Source of the DNA: an uncultured Lachnospiraceae bacterium
GTDB taxonomy: Bacteria; Bacillota; Clostridia; Lachnospirales; Lachnospiraceae
Assembly (NCBI GenBank): GCA_947243855.1
Contig: CAMXIK010000001.1
Coordinates: 1 to 64,000, forward strand
Direction of reading: 5' to 3'
DNA: 64,000 nt
The notes beneath the pieces were generated by a model, which searched no databases, was not told the DNA's origin, and worked only from the letters and a program-made list of their open reading frames with translations. Below, piece after piece: positions 25,834 through 35,411 of the stretch (its first letter is position 1; every line of letters begins with the position of its first letter). Both the position numbers and the translations under genes were made by a program.

Positions 25834-28071
25834 ATGGAAACAATCAAAGGATTTATCGATCACATTATTTACCGCAATAAGGACAATGGATATACGGTAT
25901 TAAATCTTCTCACGCAGGAGGGAGAACTCACCTGCGTGGGTTTTTTTAAAACCATGGATCAGGGCGAGACCATCGAGGCACAGGGGGACTATGCCCAGCA
26001 CCAGATATACGGAAAACAGTTTAAAATAGAACAATATCAAATACTTCCGCCGAGCGATGAAGTCAGCGTGGAACGTTACCTTTCTTCGGGCGCGGTGAAG
26101 GGCGTGGGCGAGGCGCTGGCGCGACGGATCGTGAAGGCGTTTGGCGCAGATACCTATCGAATTATTGAGGAAGAGCCGGAGCGTCTGGCGGAGGTAAAGG
26201 GAATCAGCCTGCGGAAAGCAAGGGAAATTGCGGCTTCCGTTTATGAAAAAAGGGATGCCCGGGACGCTATGACTTTTTTACAGGGATATGGTATTTCCAA
26301 TACGCTGGCGCTCCGCATTTACGAGACCTATGGCATGGGGCTTTACGGCATTATGCGTGAGAATCCCTATAAACTGGCGGAGGATATACAGGGAATCGGA
26401 TTCCGCATTGCAGATGAGATCGCGGCGAAGATCGGCATTCATACCGATTCCGATTACCGGATCAGAAGCGGGTTGCTCTATACCTTGCAGCGTGCAGGCG
26501 GCGAGGGACATTGCTACCTTCCGGTGGACAAGCTTTTGGCCGAGGCGGGGGAGCTTTTGGGGATTGAGCCTTCTTTGATGGAGCCGCAGCTCCAAAATTT
26601 AGCCATGGATAAAAAGCTGGTTATTAAAATGCCGGTTTCGGGTGAAAACGAGCGAAGGGTTTACGCGGCCACCTTTTATTATGCCGAATTAAACTGCGCC
26701 CGGCTTCTTCATGATCTGAATATCAGTGAAGAACTTCTTCCAGCGGAGGAGGAAGCCCTTCTTAAAAAAATAGATCAGGTGGAAAAGGAACTGGATATCG
26801 CCTTGGACACGCTGCAAAAGCGCTCGGTTTTAGAGAGTATCCGAAACGGGGTGTTCATTCTGTCCGGCGGACCGGGCACGGGTAAGACGACTACCATCAA
26901 TGCGATTATCCGCTATTTTCTCTCTCAGGGAATGGATATTTCCCTTGCTGCGCCCACCGGAAGAGCTGCCAAACGAATGACGGAGGCTACCGGATATGAG
27001 GCGCGCACGATTCACCGGCTTTTGGAGCTGTCTGGGGCGGCCGCGTTGGAGGGAAAGCCGGCCCAGTTTGAGCGCAATGAGGAGAATCCGCTGGATGCGG
27101 ATGTGATCATTGTGGATGAAATGTCCATGGTAGATATTTTCCTGTTTCAATCTCTTTTGAAGGCGATTCCTGTCGGGACGCGTCTGATTATGGTCGGAGA
27201 TGTGAACCAGCTTCCGTCTGTAGGGCCGGGACAGGTGTTGGCCGACCTAATGAAAAGCCACGCATTCCAAACGGTGACGCTTGAAAAGATTTTCAGGCAG
27301 GCGCAGGAGAGCGATATTGTACTGAATGCCCATAGAATCCATGCGGGGGAGAACCCGGTACTGGACAATAAGAGCAGGGACTTTTTCTTCTTGGAAAGAA
27401 ACGATGTGAATGTTATTTATAAACATATGATTCAGTTGATTCTGGAAAAACTTCCCCGCTATGTGGACGCTTCGCCTTACGACATTCAGGTGCTTACGCC
27501 TATGCGGAAGGGAAAGCTTGGTGTGGAGACGCTAAACGGCATTTTACAGAAATATTTGAATCCTCCGGATGCGAAAAAAAGGGAGTGCCAGATTGGGGAC
27601 ACCCTGTTTCGGGAGGGGGACAAGGTGATGCAGATCAAAAATAATTACCAGCTTCCGTGGGAAGTGGTAAGCCGCTACCAGATTCCGATCGATCAGGGAA
27701 TGGGAGTATTTAACGGGGATCTGGGCGTCATCCGCTCGATAGACGATTATGCAAAAGAAGTGGTGGTGGAGTTCGATGAGCACAGGCGGGTTACTTATCC
27801 TTACGCCGGCCTCGATGAGATCGAACTGGCCTATGCCGTCACCATACATAAATCGCAGGGAAGCGAGTATCCCGCCGTGATTATGCCCCTGCTTTCGGGG
27901 CCTCATATGTTATTTAACCGCAATCTGCTCTATACGGGGATCACCCGGGCTAAGGCGTGCGTCACCATTCTGGGAAGCCGCGCCACCCTTTATGATATGA
28001 TTGCTAACAATCAGGAGAACCGGCGTTACACTGGTTTTGCCGATCAAGTCGCTGCCACAGCATCAGACTGA
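25834..28071 (+). CDS. recD2: RecD2 5'-3' DNA helicase
   Basis: A 745-residue RecD-like superfamily 1B helicase lacking RecBC partners. The N-terminal OB-like region and helix-hairpin-helix repeats (SSGAVKGVGEALARRIVKAF, VKGISLRKAREIA, IQGIGFRIADEIA) identify RecD2. Walker A is GGPGTGKTTTINAI near residue 347, Walker B IIVDEMSMVD, motif III and IV follow, and motif VI is YAVTIHKSQGSEYPAV. It works in replication restart and mismatch repair. It starts 14 bases after the rod gene and may share its transcript. Confidence 0.95.
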   Translation: METIKGFIDHIIYRNKDNGYTVLNLLTQEGELTCVGFFKTMDQGETIEAQGDYAQHQIYGKQFKIEQYQILPPSDEVSVERYLSSGAVKGVGEALARRIVKAFGADTYRIIEEEPERLAEVKGISLRKAREIAASVYEKRDARDAMTFLQGYGISNTLALRIYETYGMGLYGIMRENPYKLAEDIQGIGFRIADEIAAKIGIHTDSDYRIRSGLLYTLQRAGGEGHCYLPVDKLLAEAGELLGIEPSLMEPQLQNLAMDKKLVIKMPVSGENERRVYAATFYYAELNCARLLHDLNISEELLPAEEEALLKKIDQVEKELDIALDTLQKRSVLESIRNGVFILSGGPGTGKTTTINAIIRYFLSQGMDISLAAPTGRAAKRMTEATGYEARTIHRLLELSGAAALEGKPAQFERNEENPLDADVIIVDEMSMVDIFLFQSLLKAIPVGTRLIMVGDVNQLPSVGPGQVLADLMKSHAFQTVTLEKIFRQAQESDIVLNAHRIHAGENPVLDNKSRDFFFLERNDVNVIYKHMIQLILEKLPRYVDASPYDIQVLTPMRKGKLGVETLNGILQKYLNPPDAKKRECQIGDTLFREGDKVMQIKNNYQLPWEVVSRYQIPIDQGMGVFNGDLGVIRSIDDYAKEVVVEFDEHRRVTYPYAGLDEIELAYAVTIHKSQGSEYPAVIMPLLSGPHMLFNRNLLYTGITRAKACVTILGSRATLYDMIANNQENRRYTGFADQVAATASD

Positions 28072-28100
28072 GGCGCTATGGATTTTTGAAAGGAAACTTT

Positions 28101-28814
28101 ATGAATACATTTCTGGACACTGTTCTGTCACTTTTCTATCCCCGCCGCTGTCCGGTCTGCGACGGGCCTGTCAAACCGTGGAATGCCCTGATTTGCAGGG
28201 AATGCAGGCCGGCCCTGACTTATAGTAAACCGCCGCGGTGCATGAAGTGCGGGAAACAGATCGGGGACGAGGAAAAAGAATACTGCGCTGACTGCGCGGG
28301 GCGTGTCCACTTTTATGACAGGGGCCGCGCTCTCTTTGCCTATTCAAGCGTTTCGGACTCGATTGCCCGCTTTAAGTATCGTGGAAGGAGGGAATATGCC
28401 GCCTTCTATGCCGCGTGCATGGCAGAGAGGCTGGGAGATTTCATCAGCGCCTGCGAAGCGGACGCTTTTGTGCCGGTTCCCCTTCACAAGAGCAGGAAAC
28501 AGAGGCGGGGATATAATCAGGCGGAGGTCTTGGCGAGGGAACTTTCAGCCCTCACGGGAATACCAGTATATGGCAATTTGATAGGAAGAGTGAAAAAAAC
28601 AGCGCCTATGAAAGAATTATCTGCCGTGGAGAGACAAAATAATTTGAAAAAGGCTTTCAAAATTCTTCGTAATGATGTAAAATTAAATACGATTATAATT
28701 ATTGATGATATCTACACGACGGGCAGTACGATAGACGCCGTAAGCCGCGAGCTGAAAAACGCGGGTGTAGAGAAGGTTTACTTTGTGGCTCTTGCTATTG
28801 GGAGAGGCATGTGA
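28101..28814 (+). CDS. comF: ComF family protein
   Basis: A 237-residue protein. A zinc-finger-like N-terminus (CPVC...ICREC, then CMKCGKQ and CADC) is followed by a phosphoribosyltransferase domain with IIIIDDIYTTGSTIDAVSREL. ComF is needed for DNA uptake or handling in competence in Bacillus and other bacteria. ATG 28101 has AAAGGAAA before it; the frame is open from 28086. The next gene is the flagellar-region zinc protein, the same order as in Bacillus. Confidence 0.92.
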   Translation: MNTFLDTVLSLFYPRRCPVCDGPVKPWNALICRECRPALTYSKPPRCMKCGKQIGDEEKEYCADCAGRVHFYDRGRALFAYSSVSDSIARFKYRGRREYAAFYAACMAERLGDFISACEADAFVPVPLHKSRKQRRGYNQAEVLARELSALTGIPVYGNLIGRVKKTAPMKELSAVERQNNLKKAFKILRNDVKLNTIIIIDDIYTTGSTIDAVSRELKNAGVEKVYFVALAIGRGM

Positions 28815-28839
28815 AAAACAATCTGAGGGAGGATGAAGT

Positions 28840-29247
28840 ATGAACGTAAGGAATTGTAGAAAATGCGGAAATCTGTTCAACTATGTTTCCGGACCGCCGA
28901 TTTGTCCTGCGTGCAGGGAGAAAATGGAAGAAAAGTTTCAGGAAGTAAAGAAGTACATCCAAGACAATGGACACGCATCTATTCCGGAAGTGGCGGAGGC
29001 ATGTGACGTTTCCACAAATCAGATTCACCAGTGGCTCAGAGAGGAGAGGCTGGAGCTTTCAGCAGAATCCGGCATTACGCTTACCTGCGAGAACTGCGGC
29101 GCGCCCATCATGACAGGCCGCTTCTGCCAGAAGTGTAAAAACACGATGGCCAATGAGCTGGGAAGCAGCATCAAGAAACCGGAACCGCCAAAGGTTCAGA
29201 AGAAAAAGGATACGAAGGAAAATCCTAAGATGCGTTTCTTGAATTAA
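28840..29247 (+). CDS. flagellar operon protein, TIGR03826 (YvyF) type
   Basis: A 135-residue protein with two zinc-ribbon pairs: NCRKCG with CPACREK at the start and CENCGAPI with CQKCKN near residues 90-105. Between them lies a helix-turn-helix-like stretch ASIPEVAEACDVSTNQIHQWLREERLEL. This matches the YvyF/TIGR03826 family found between comF and flgM. The function is unclear, with links to flagellar gene control. A strong GGAGG lies about ten bases before ATG. No flgM follows here; two unknown membrane proteins do. Confidence 0.85.
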   Translation: MNVRNCRKCGNLFNYVSGPPICPACREKMEEKFQEVKKYIQDNGHASIPEVAEACDVSTNQIHQWLREERLELSAESGITLTCENCGAPIMTGRFCQKCKNTMANELGSSIKKPEPPKVQKKKDTKENPKMRFLN

Positions 29248-29263
29248 CCTTTATTTTTGGAAG

Positions 29264-29671
29264 TTGGAGAACTATAAGGATATGTTAAATGAAGAGAGAG
29301 TCGTTTTGATGACGAAGATGGCTGCCTTCGAGGAACATGAGGGAAAGAGGAGCCTCGATATCGGCAGCTATTTTCGGAGCGACTATATAAGTTGGCAGGT
29401 GCTTAAATCCATTATAAGTGCAACCATCGCATTTGTAGTGGTTTTTGCTATGTACATTTTTTATGATTTTGAAATTTTTATGACGGACATTTATAAGATG
29501 GACCTTTTGGAGTTCGCGAAAAATGTTCTGTTCTACTATTTGGGAACGGTGGGCGTTTACGCGCTTATTTCCTACATAGTGTACACGGTGAGGTACAGCA
29601 GGGCGAAGAAGAATTTGCGGGTGTATTATATGAATCTGCATAAACTTTCTTCCATGTACAGAAACGAATAG
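29264..29671 (+). CDS. unknown membrane protein, two helices
   Basis: I do not recognise a named family. The 135-residue protein has a hydrophilic N-terminal part with a repeated acidic/basic pattern, two predicted membrane helices (about residues 46-68 and 86-110) and a basic C-terminal tail (YSRAKKNLRVYYMNLHKL). The track start is TTG 29264; ATG 29282 (MLNEERVVLM) is equally possible, and neither has a perfect ribosome site. It lies 16 bases after the YvyF-like gene and 24 before the next membrane protein, which argues for one operon running towards cdaA. Confidence 0.65.
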   Translation: MENYKDMLNEERVVLMTKMAAFEEHEGKRSLDIGSYFRSDYISWQVLKSIISATIAFVVVFAMYIFYDFEIFMTDIYKMDLLEFAKNVLFYYLGTVGVYALISYIVYTVRYSRAKKNLRVYYMNLHKLSSMYRNE

Positions 29672-29695
29672 AACGGATAAAGGAATTAACATACA

Positions 29696-30661
29696 ATGAC
29701 TACTTTACTGGTTGCAAAACAGATACTTTTGACGATATACAGTAAATATGAAGTGTATATCACACCGCTTTTAAAATTTCTTTTGGCGCTTATTACGCTT
29801 TCCCTGATCAATTCCCGATTGGGATATATGGAGACAATCAACAGGGCGACAGTGGTTTTGATTGTGGCGCTTATGTGCTCTTTTATGCCGACAAACTTTA
29901 TTGTGCTGATGGGAGCGGTGTTTGTCCTTCTGCATCTCTATACTTTTAGTTTGGAGTGCGCAGCGGTGATTGGCGCGGGCTTTCTGCTGCTCTTTTTGCT
30001 GTATCTGCGGTTTGCCCCGAAAGATACGCTGGTGGTGACTCTTTTACCGGTCTGTTTTCTTTTGCGGATACCTTATGTCATTCCTATATCCATGGGTCTG
30101 ATCGGAACGCCGGCTTCGGCTGTGTCTGTGGCCTGCGGCGTGATTGTGTATTATATGATCCATTATGTAACGCAAAATGCGACAGTGATTGCGGCGATGG
30201 CGGACGAGGAGACGGCGGCCAAGTTTAAGTTTATTATTGACGGGCTTTTAAAGAACCGGGAGGTGGTGGTTACCATTGCGGCTTTTGCAATCACAGTCAT
30301 TATCGTATATCTGCTACGCCGTATGAGCGTGGATTATGCATGGACGATCGCTATGACGGCGGGCGCGGTGGTAAATATTATGGTGCTTTTGGTGGGAGAT
30401 CTGATTTTTGATATGAATCAATCTTTGGCCGGCGTGATTTTAGGTACGATTATCTCGTTCCTGATTACATTGGTATTACAGTTTTTTGTGTTTTATGTAG
30501 ATTATAGTCGAACGGAAAAAGTACAATTTGAGGATGATGAGTATTATTATTATGTGAAGGCGGTTCCCAAGGTTACTGTGGCGAAACCGGATAAGAAAGT
30601 GAAGCAGATTAATTCTGCGAGAAGCGGCGCTTCGAGAAACACCAGACCGACACATTATTAG
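29696..30661 (+). CDS. unknown multi-pass membrane protein
   Basis: I do not recognise a named family. The 321-residue protein has about eight hydrophobic segments over residues 20-275, with many Val, Leu and Ile runs, and a central soluble loop ATVIAAMADEETAAKFKFIIDGLLKNREV. The C-terminal tail is charged and basic, with tandem tyrosines (EYYYYVKA) and a Ser/Arg end. AAAGGA precedes ATG. It precedes the c-di-AMP cyclase gene by 41 bases, suggesting an accessory role, but nothing in the sequence shows one. Confidence 0.65.
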   Translation: MTTLLVAKQILLTIYSKYEVYITPLLKFLLALITLSLINSRLGYMETINRATVVLIVALMCSFMPTNFIVLMGAVFVLLHLYTFSLECAAVIGAGFLLLFLLYLRFAPKDTLVVTLLPVCFLLRIPYVIPISMGLIGTPASAVSVACGVIVYYMIHYVTQNATVIAAMADEETAAKFKFIIDGLLKNREVVVTIAAFAITVIIVYLLRRMSVDYAWTIAMTAGAVVNIMVLLVGDLIFDMNQSLAGVILGTIISFLITLVLQFFVFYVDYSRTEKVQFEDDEYYYYVKAVPKVTVAKPDKKVKQINSARSGASRNTRPTHY

Positions 30662-30702
30662 AGATATGGAATATAAATGACACAAAGGGTAGGTGATGAG
30701 AG

Positions 30703-31584
30703 ATGGAACAATTGAATAACTGGATCGGAGTCTATCTCGCAAAGCTGCATATGCCTTCCATTCATTGGAATGATGTGGCGGAGATTGTCATTATGACCTT
30801 TGTGGCATATCACATTTTAGTATGGATCAAAAATACGAGGGCTTGGGCGCTTTTAAAGGGCGTCATTATCATCCTCGTTTTTATCATCATTGCGGCTTTC
30901 TGCAAGATGAATACGATTCTCTGGATTGTGCCCAATATTATCAGCATTGCCGCTACGGCGTTTGTGGTAGTTTTGCAGCCGGAACTGCGCGCCGCATTGG
31001 AAGAACTGGGGCGTAAGAATTTTTTCGCTTCCATCCTTGACGCCAACAAACGGGAGGACGGGCGGTTTTCGGACCGGACGATCAACGAGATTGTGAAAGC
31101 TTCCGTTGAGATGGGAAAAGTGAAGACAGGGGCGCTGATTGTGATCGAGCATGAACAGTCCCTGCGCGAATACGAAAGAACGGGTATTGATGTGGACGGT
31201 ATTATTTCAAGCCAGTTGCTCATCAATATTTTTGAACACAATACGCCTCTGCACGATGGAGCGGTCATCGTTAGAGGTAACAGGGTTGTGTCTGCAACCT
31301 GCTATCTGCCGCTATCGGATAATATGGCGCTCAGTAAAGATCTGGGAACCAGACACAGGGCCGGCGTGGGCATTTCGGAGGTAACAGATTCCCTGACGGT
31401 GATTGTCTCCGAGGAGACGGGAAAGATCAGCGTGGCTTATGGCGGCGCGCTTGAAAGAGGTCTGGACGCGGGACGTTTGAAGGAACGGCTCCAGGGGATT
31501 CAGGACAAACCGGTGGAGGAGAAAAAACGGAAGATCTGGAAAGGCAAGAGCATCGGAAAGGCGGGGGTTAAGGATGAAGAATAG
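30703..31584 (+). CDS. cdaA: diadenylate cyclase CdaA
   Basis: A 293-residue membrane cyclase that makes c-di-AMP from two ATP. Three membrane helices lie in about residues 20-95. The DAC domain follows, with KTGALIVIEHEQSL, HDGAVIVRG (DGA motif) and LGTRHRAGVGISE (RHR motif), all catalytic landmarks intact. c-di-AMP controls potassium and osmolyte uptake and wall homeostasis. The downstream gene overlaps by 11 bases and encodes its regulator. Together with glmM this is the standard cdaA-cdaR-glmM operon. Confidence 0.96.
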   Translation: MEQLNNWIGVYLAKLHMPSIHWNDVAEIVIMTFVAYHILVWIKNTRAWALLKGVIIILVFIIIAAFCKMNTILWIVPNIISIAATAFVVVLQPELRAALEELGRKNFFASILDANKREDGRFSDRTINEIVKASVEMGKVKTGALIVIEHEQSLREYERTGIDVDGIISSQLLINIFEHNTPLHDGAVIVRGNRVVSATCYLPLSDNMALSKDLGTRHRAGVGISEVTDSLTVIVSEETGKISVAYGGALERGLDAGRLKERLQGIQDKPVEEKKRKIWKGKSIGKAGVKDEE

Positions 31585-32854
31585 ACTTACCCGGAACTGG
31601 GGATTAAAAATCGCTTCCTTCCTCAGCGCAGCGTTACTGTGGCTGGTTGTCACCAATATAAACGACCCGATAGTGTCTTACCGTGTGGCGGATGTGCCTG
31701 TCACAATCAGAAACGCGAGCTTGATCACTGATAGGGGGCAGGTGTACGAAGTGCTGGACGGGACAGATACGATTGATACCGTTACGGTGTCAGCGCCCCG
31801 CTCGATTATTGATTCGTTGGATAAAAGTAATATTGTGGCGGTGGCGGATATCAACGATTTGACCAGTGTGGACACGGTGCCGATTAAACTGTCTACGAAC
31901 AAATATAACGATAAGCTGGACAGTATACGCGGTAATATAGACAATGTGCGGTTGAGCATTGAGGAGAAGCAGACCCGCTCGCTGCAGATCAGACCGGTAA
32001 CCACGGGAGAAGTGCGGGAGGGCTACAAGGTGGGCGATGCCACGACGGATCAGAATTTGATTCGGATTTCCGGTCCGCAGTCCGTTATTTCGCAGGTGGC
32101 AAAAGCGCAGGCGGAGGTCGATATCTCTGGCTTTACAAATAATATTGAAGCGGATTCGAACATTCGTCTCTATGACGAAGATGGGAAAGAAATTACGGCG
32201 GTAAATATTGAAAAGAGCATCAGTAAGGTGCGGGTTAAGGTGGAGATTCTGGAACTTAAGGCGCTGCCTGTTGTCTGTGAAGTTACAGGAACGCCTGAGG
32301 ACGGTTACCAGTATACGGGAGAAATTGAGTTCAGTAAAGCCACGGTTATGGTAGCGGCTAAATCCCAGATATTGGAGCGGGTGGAGGCGATTGAGATCCC
32401 CGCCGGAGTTTTGGATGTGACGGACGCTTCCGAGGATGTGACGGTTCTTGTTGATCTCAACGAATATCTGCCGGACGGTGTAAAGCTGTCGGAAAATAAT
32501 TTTGTGGGCCGGATTAATGTAACTGCAAAAATAGAGGCGGAGCGGGAACGGGCAGTGAGAATCCCGGTAGGAAAGATTGTCTTTGAGGGACTTCCCGATC
32601 GCTATCAGGCTGTCATTACAGAGCCGGCTAACGAATGCAGCATTATGCTGACAGGACTGCAGGGGGCTTTGAATGAGATTACGGCGGAGGACGTCATTGC
32701 TTCCGTGGATCTGGAGGCGTGGATGGCGCAGGAAGAGATGGAAGAACTCACAGAGGGAAGCTATTGGGTTCCCGTAAATGCCACGGTGACGGACGACAGG
32801 CTGAAACAGAGCGGCGTTACTGAGGTGCGGGTGCATTTGATCGAAGAGGAATAA
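31574..32854 (+). CDS. cdaR: CdaR, YbbR-domain regulator of CdaA
   Basis: A 426-residue protein with a single N-terminal membrane anchor (GLKIASFLSAALLWLVVTNI) and three or four extracytoplasmic YbbR-like beta repeats. Repeats share the pattern of VDISGFTNNIEADSNIRLYDEDGKEI and VLDVTDASEDVTVLVDL. CdaR binds CdaA at the membrane and modulates its activity. The coding region overlaps cdaA, implying coupled translation. The acidic C-terminus is usual. Confidence 0.92.
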   Translation: MKNRLTRNWGLKIASFLSAALLWLVVTNINDPIVSYRVADVPVTIRNASLITDRGQVYEVLDGTDTIDTVTVSAPRSIIDSLDKSNIVAVADINDLTSVDTVPIKLSTNKYNDKLDSIRGNIDNVRLSIEEKQTRSLQIRPVTTGEVREGYKVGDATTDQNLIRISGPQSVISQVAKAQAEVDISGFTNNIEADSNIRLYDEDGKEITAVNIEKSISKVRVKVEILELKALPVVCEVTGTPEDGYQYTGEIEFSKATVMVAAKSQILERVEAIEIPAGVLDVTDASEDVTVLVDLNEYLPDGVKLSENNFVGRINVTAKIEAERERAVRIPVGKIVFEGLPDRYQAVITEPANECSIMLTGLQGALNEITAEDVIASVDLEAWMAQEEMEELTEGSYWVPVNATVTDDRLKQSGVTEVRVHLIEEE

Positions 32855-32877
32855 AGGAAAAGAAAACGGAGGTGCGT

Positions 32878-34227
32878 ATGAGCAGATTATTCGGTACGGA
32901 CGGGGTGCGCGGTGTGGCAAACGAGGAGCTGTCTCCTCTCTTGGCGATGCAGCTTGGGCAGGCGGGAGCCTATGTCCTGACTAAGGAGAATGAACATAAA
33001 CCTACCATTATGGTTGGATGTGATACAAGAATATCGGGAGATATGCTGGCAAACGCATTAATGGCGGGTGTGTGTTCGGTGGGCGCAAATGCGGTGTATG
33101 TGGGAGTGGTTCCCACGCCTGCGGTGGCGTATCTGACCAGAAAGTACAAAGTGGATGCCGGCGTTGTCATTTCCGCGTCCCATAATACCGTGGAATTCAA
33201 CGGCATTAAATTTTTTGACGGAAATGGTTATAAGCTTCCCGATTCTCTTGAGGATGAGATTGAAGAGCTGATTAAGAGCGATATGAAGGGTGTGAAGTTT
33301 CCTACAGGCGCAAGCGTGGGTAAGATTAAATACCGCACGGACGCGAGAGAGGAGTATATCAATCATGCCATGAAGGCGGTAAACGTGGATCTTCGGGGCA
33401 TGAAGATAGTTTTGGACTGCGCGGAAGGCGCGTCCTTCTACACTTCTGTGGAAACCATGAAAGAGCTGGGCGCGGAAGTCGTAGCGATTCACAATAACCC
33501 TGACGGTACGAACATTAACGCCAACTGCGGTTCGACCCATATGGAGGAGCTGCAGGCGAGGGTGGTTTATGAGAAAGCGCAGTTAGGGCTGGCTTTTGAC
33601 GGGGACGCTGACAGGCTGCTGGCGGTAGACGAATTGGGAAATATCGTGGACGGCGATCAGATCATGGCCATTGTCGGCAATCATATGAAAGCGCAGGGAA
33701 AGCTGAACAAAAACACGATTGTGGCTACCGTCATGAGCAATTTGGGCTTCTTCCTTATGGGGCAGAAAAACAATATTAAGATAGAACAGACCAAGGTGGG
33801 AGACCGGTACGTGCTGGAGCGTATGCGTGAGATCGGGGCAAGCCTCGGCGGAGAGCAGTCGGGCCACGTGATCTTTTTGGATGAAAATACCACAGGAGAC
33901 GGACTTCTCAGTGCGCTTCATCTTTTACAGGTGCTGGTGGAGACGAAAAAACCGCTCTCGGAACTGTCCGCCATTATGGAAGTAATGCCGCAGGCGCTGG
34001 TGGGCGCTAAGGTGCCGAACCATAAAAAAGAGAACTTTATGGATTATCCAGAGATTGCGGAAGCCATTGCCGCCCTCGAAAAGAAGTTTGCGGGGGAGGG
34101 CCGCGTGCTGATTCGTCCTTCGGGAACGGAGCCTCTTGTCAGGGTTATGATTGAAGGAAAAGACCAAAAGGTGATCAATGCGGAAGCGAAGAAGCTTGCC
34201 GAGCTGATTCAAAATAGTATGCTATGA
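32878..34227 (+). CDS. glmM: phosphoglucosamine mutase
   Basis: A 449-residue enzyme interconverting glucosamine 6-phosphate and 1-phosphate in the path to UDP-GlcNAc. The active-site serine is Ser101 in VISASHN. Metal-binding DGDADRLL near residue 240 and the sugar-binding GGEQSGHVIF follow. The phosphate-binding RPSGTEPLVRVMIEG lies near the end. ATG 32878 is chosen over GTG 32872 because GGAGG is correctly spaced and the protein then begins MSRLFGTDG. GlmM also inhibits CdaA in relatives, so the operon couples wall precursor supply and c-di-AMP. Confidence 0.97.
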   Translation: MSRLFGTDGVRGVANEELSPLLAMQLGQAGAYVLTKENEHKPTIMVGCDTRISGDMLANALMAGVCSVGANAVYVGVVPTPAVAYLTRKYKVDAGVVISASHNTVEFNGIKFFDGNGYKLPDSLEDEIEELIKSDMKGVKFPTGASVGKIKYRTDAREEYINHAMKAVNVDLRGMKIVLDCAEGASFYTSVETMKELGAEVVAIHNNPDGTNINANCGSTHMEELQARVVYEKAQLGLAFDGDADRLLAVDELGNIVDGDQIMAIVGNHMKAQGKLNKNTIVATVMSNLGFFLMGQKNNIKIEQTKVGDRYVLERMREIGASLGGEQSGHVIFLDENTTGDGLLSALHLLQVLVETKKPLSELSAIMEVMPQALVGAKVPNHKKENFMDYPEIAEAIAALEKKFAGEGRVLIRPSGTEPLVRVMIEGKDQKVINAEAKKLAELIQNSML

Positions 34228-35312
34228 AACGCGAACTGGTTCATATTGAAATACTGCGGGTGATTGCGATCTGCTTTGTGGTTTTTAATCATACATGGAC
34301 GTCGGGGTTTATGCTGTATTCGGCCGTGGGGAGAAGCTACCGCTATTATTACCCGCTTGTGTTTTTGTCCATTCTTTGTAAGATCGCCGTTCCGGTTTTC
34401 TTTATGATTTCCGGCGCGCTGCTCCTTGGGCGGGAGGAAAGCTACCGGGAGTTATACGCGAAAAGAGTCGCGCGGATGCTGTTTGTACTGATCTTGTTTT
34501 CCTTTGTGGAATACTGTTATAAGCTCGCAATGGGAGCCGGAAGTGTGGGAGCGGCGGTTCGCGCCGTTATGGACGGATTTCATCCGGCGGATTTTTTGAG
34601 AGGGATTTATTCCGAGGAGCAGGCGGCAGCTTATTGGTATCTGTATGCGTATCTGGCGTTTTTGGTTATGCTACCCTTGTTGCGGAAAATGGTTCGTATG
34701 ATGCGGGCGGAGGACTACAGATACCTCGCGATATTGCAGTTGGTGATCGTAGGCGTCCTTCCGATTCTCGAATATCTTCTGTGGGGCGGGCAGGGCATGC
34801 TGCAAAGCGATTTTAGCATTGTGCTTGTCACCACGGATTGTGTGTTTTATGCGCTGATGGGTTACGCCATGGAACACGTGCTGGACAAGAGGCGGTACAC
34901 GGGAAGGAATGCGTTGCTCTTGACGGCGGTGGGAATTTTAGCCATTGTGATATGCTGTATTCTTACCACGGACCGTATGCAGCTAACAGGGGAAAAGACG
35001 GCGGAAGTATTTCATAACAGCCTGATAGCCCTGCCTGCCTGTGCGGTTTACTTTACGGCGAAGTTTCTGTGCGGGAAGTACAGGCTGCCCGGGATTATCA
35101 GGCGTGCTGCGGCCGAAATCGGCAGTACGGTTTTTGGCATTATGCTGTTGGAAGACATTCTGCGCAAGGAGCTGGCGGGGATATTTGAATCTTTAAAACC
35201 AACCTTCGGTATTTTCCCAGCGTGTGTTGTCTGGGTGGCCGCGGTGGTGGCATCCGGGGCTGTGCTGACATGGCTGCTCAAACGGATTCCCGGCGTGAAA
35301 AGACTGTTGTAA
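34224..35312 (+). CDS. acyltransferase 3 family membrane protein
   Basis: A 362-residue protein with about ten membrane helices. The family landmarks are at the N-terminus: HIEILRVIAICFVVFNHTWTSGF, where the histidine is the likely catalytic residue, and KIAVPVFFMISGALLLGRE. These enzymes add acyl groups, often O-acetyl, to cell-envelope glycans. Its ATG overlaps the glmM stop (ATGA), so it is translationally coupled to the preceding operon. The target is unknown. The C-terminal part is shorter than in two-domain relatives, with no SGNH domain. Confidence 0.85.
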   Translation: MKRELVHIEILRVIAICFVVFNHTWTSGFMLYSAVGRSYRYYYPLVFLSILCKIAVPVFFMISGALLLGREESYRELYAKRVARMLFVLILFSFVEYCYKLAMGAGSVGAAVRAVMDGFHPADFLRGIYSEEQAAAYWYLYAYLAFLVMLPLLRKMVRMMRAEDYRYLAILQLVIVGVLPILEYLLWGGQGMLQSDFSIVLVTTDCVFYALMGYAMEHVLDKRRYTGRNALLLTAVGILAIVICCILTTDRMQLTGEKTAEVFHNSLIALPACAVYFTAKFLCGKYRLPGIIRRAAAEIGSTVFGIMLLEDILRKELAGIFESLKPTFGIFPACVVWVAAVVASGAVLTWLLKRIPGVKRLL

Positions 35313-35351
35313 GAAAGCGTTTGGCATGTCCGCAATATTGTGTTTTGGGAC

Positions 35352-35380
35352 TTGTGATACAGACAGAAAAATGATATACT
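35352..35380 (+). promoter_or_regulatory. promoter of the HPr-like gene
   Basis: TTGTGA at 35352-35357 and TATACT at 35375-35380 are 17 bp apart, about 30 bp before the start at 35412. Confidence 0.6.
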
Positions 35381-35411
35381 TTTTATATTATCTAAGAAAG
35401 AGGAAGAGGTT

